Assembly (NCBI GenBank): GCA_036897445.1 | Contig: JAYMTL010000053.1 | Span: 51,362-115,361, forward strand | Length of the DNA stretch: 64,000 bases | Direction: 5' to 3' | From: Pelargonium tetragonum | Taxonomy: Eukaryota; Streptophyta; Magnoliopsida; Geraniales; Geraniaceae | Part shown: positions 63,702-64,000 of the stretch, one piece after another | Layout of the letters: the number at the start of each line of letters is the position of its first letter | How positions within the stretch are numbered: the stretch's first letter is position 1 | The notes under the pieces: generated by a model | Database searches by the model: none | Told to the model about the DNA's origin: nothing | Seen by the model: only the letters and a program-made list of their open reading frames with translations | Position numbers and translations under genes: made by a program

Positions 63702-63713
63702 AAGGTACGAAGT
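63702..63713 (+). repeat. AAGGTACGAAGT, copy 3
   Basis: Third exact copy. If the module order holds, another structured element would be expected beyond the right edge of the window. Confidence 0.6.
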
Positions 63714-64000
63714 GCTTTTCCTTTTCTTTTTAAAGAGGTAAACTGTTTCTTGGATTAAATGTACACACCTTCAAATCCGAACTAAAGATAAAATATTTTA
63801 GATAGTAACTCATGATTTTTGTATTCCTTTTGTTGGAAGGATTTCTTTTTTAATGGCACTTCTTTCTAATCCAGGAATTTACAATCCTTTATAGTATTTA
63901 AGGAATAATTATAGATCCTAGTCTTCCTTATAATCGTGTAATAGAGCTCTCTTGTTCTTGGCCTTATTAGACTCCCCAATTCCGTAGATAAAGAAAATCT

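Larger units (their letters stand above)
59391..64000. other. Modular repeat region, no gene
   Basis: Type B DNA built largely of diverged repeats: four copies of a hairpin-bearing element (60811, 61227, 61896, 63327), three of AAGGTACGAAGT, two of GATTCTGGGTAAACT with a third partial, two of a T8-GAGAGTTTT word, and two good copies of a GGATTAAGC unit. The only open frame of note (67 codons, minus, 61155-61358) lies within the second hairpin element and looks like a by-product. The region reaches the window edge, so its full extent is unknown. Confidence 0.6.

Noticed and set aside
63758-63772. GTACACACC, as in the SSU rRNA 3' region
   Set aside because: Nine or so bases with unrelated flanks; expected by chance in 64 kb.
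1-64000. Bacterial or phage region, CRISPR array, insertion sequences or self-splicing introns
   Set aside because: No coding density, no evenly spaced repeats with unique spacers, no transposase, maturase or homing-endonuclease frame, and no group II domain V or group I core that I can recognise.

Overview
This 64 kb window is AT-rich (about one third G+C by eye) and holds no protein gene I can recognise. The longest open frame is 175 codons on the minus strand (36596-37123), and nearly every other frame closes within 60-80 codons. It is not a bacterial, phage or ordinary nuclear gene region: there are no operons, no intact rRNA or tRNA genes, no exon-like frames and no CRISPR array. The best clue to origin is two degraded tRNA-Gln(UUG) copies, at 14228-14301 and 50292-50367. 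Both align end to end with the bacterial / plant-mitochondrial form of this tRNA, and both have lost base pairs. The most economical reading is non-coding DNA of an expanded mitochondrial genome of plant or algal type. A nuclear copy of such DNA, a decayed endosymbiont chromosome or another organelle cannot be excluded, and the lineage is unresolved. Layout: most of the window is 'type A' spacer, dense in tiny palindromes and purine-to-pyrimidine switches (GGGCCC, CCCGGG, GGATCC, GAATTC, GAGCTC), often next to T-runs. Examples of its dispersed words are GGAGTC(C)TTTTTA and TTTTTTAGAGCT. Between these lie shorter 'type B' stretches with fewer such palindromes, at roughly 1.1-2.2, 18.4-19.1, 27.4-28.3, 30.4-32.1, 40.9-42.0, 52.9-55.3 and 59.4-64.0 kb. 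A C-rich, locally GC-richer island sits at 27.4-28.3 kb. Perfect tandem duplications of 7-11 bp are scattered throughout, and one tRNA-Gln copy carries a duplication of the same kind. The most unusual part is 59.4-64.0 kb, a family of diverged modular repeats. Four copies of one element (60811-60973, 61227-61393, 61896-62087, 63327-63440) keep hairpins at matching places while the stem sequences differ. This pattern suggests a structured RNA or a fold-dependent mobile element. The same modules recur around them in a similar order: AAGGTACGAAGT, then a T-run plus GAGAGTTTT, then GATTCTGG, then the structured element. I could not match this family to anything known. Weak rRNA-like snippets (near 22107, 24572, 37426 and 46818) are recorded as findings only, because matches of that size can arise by chance.
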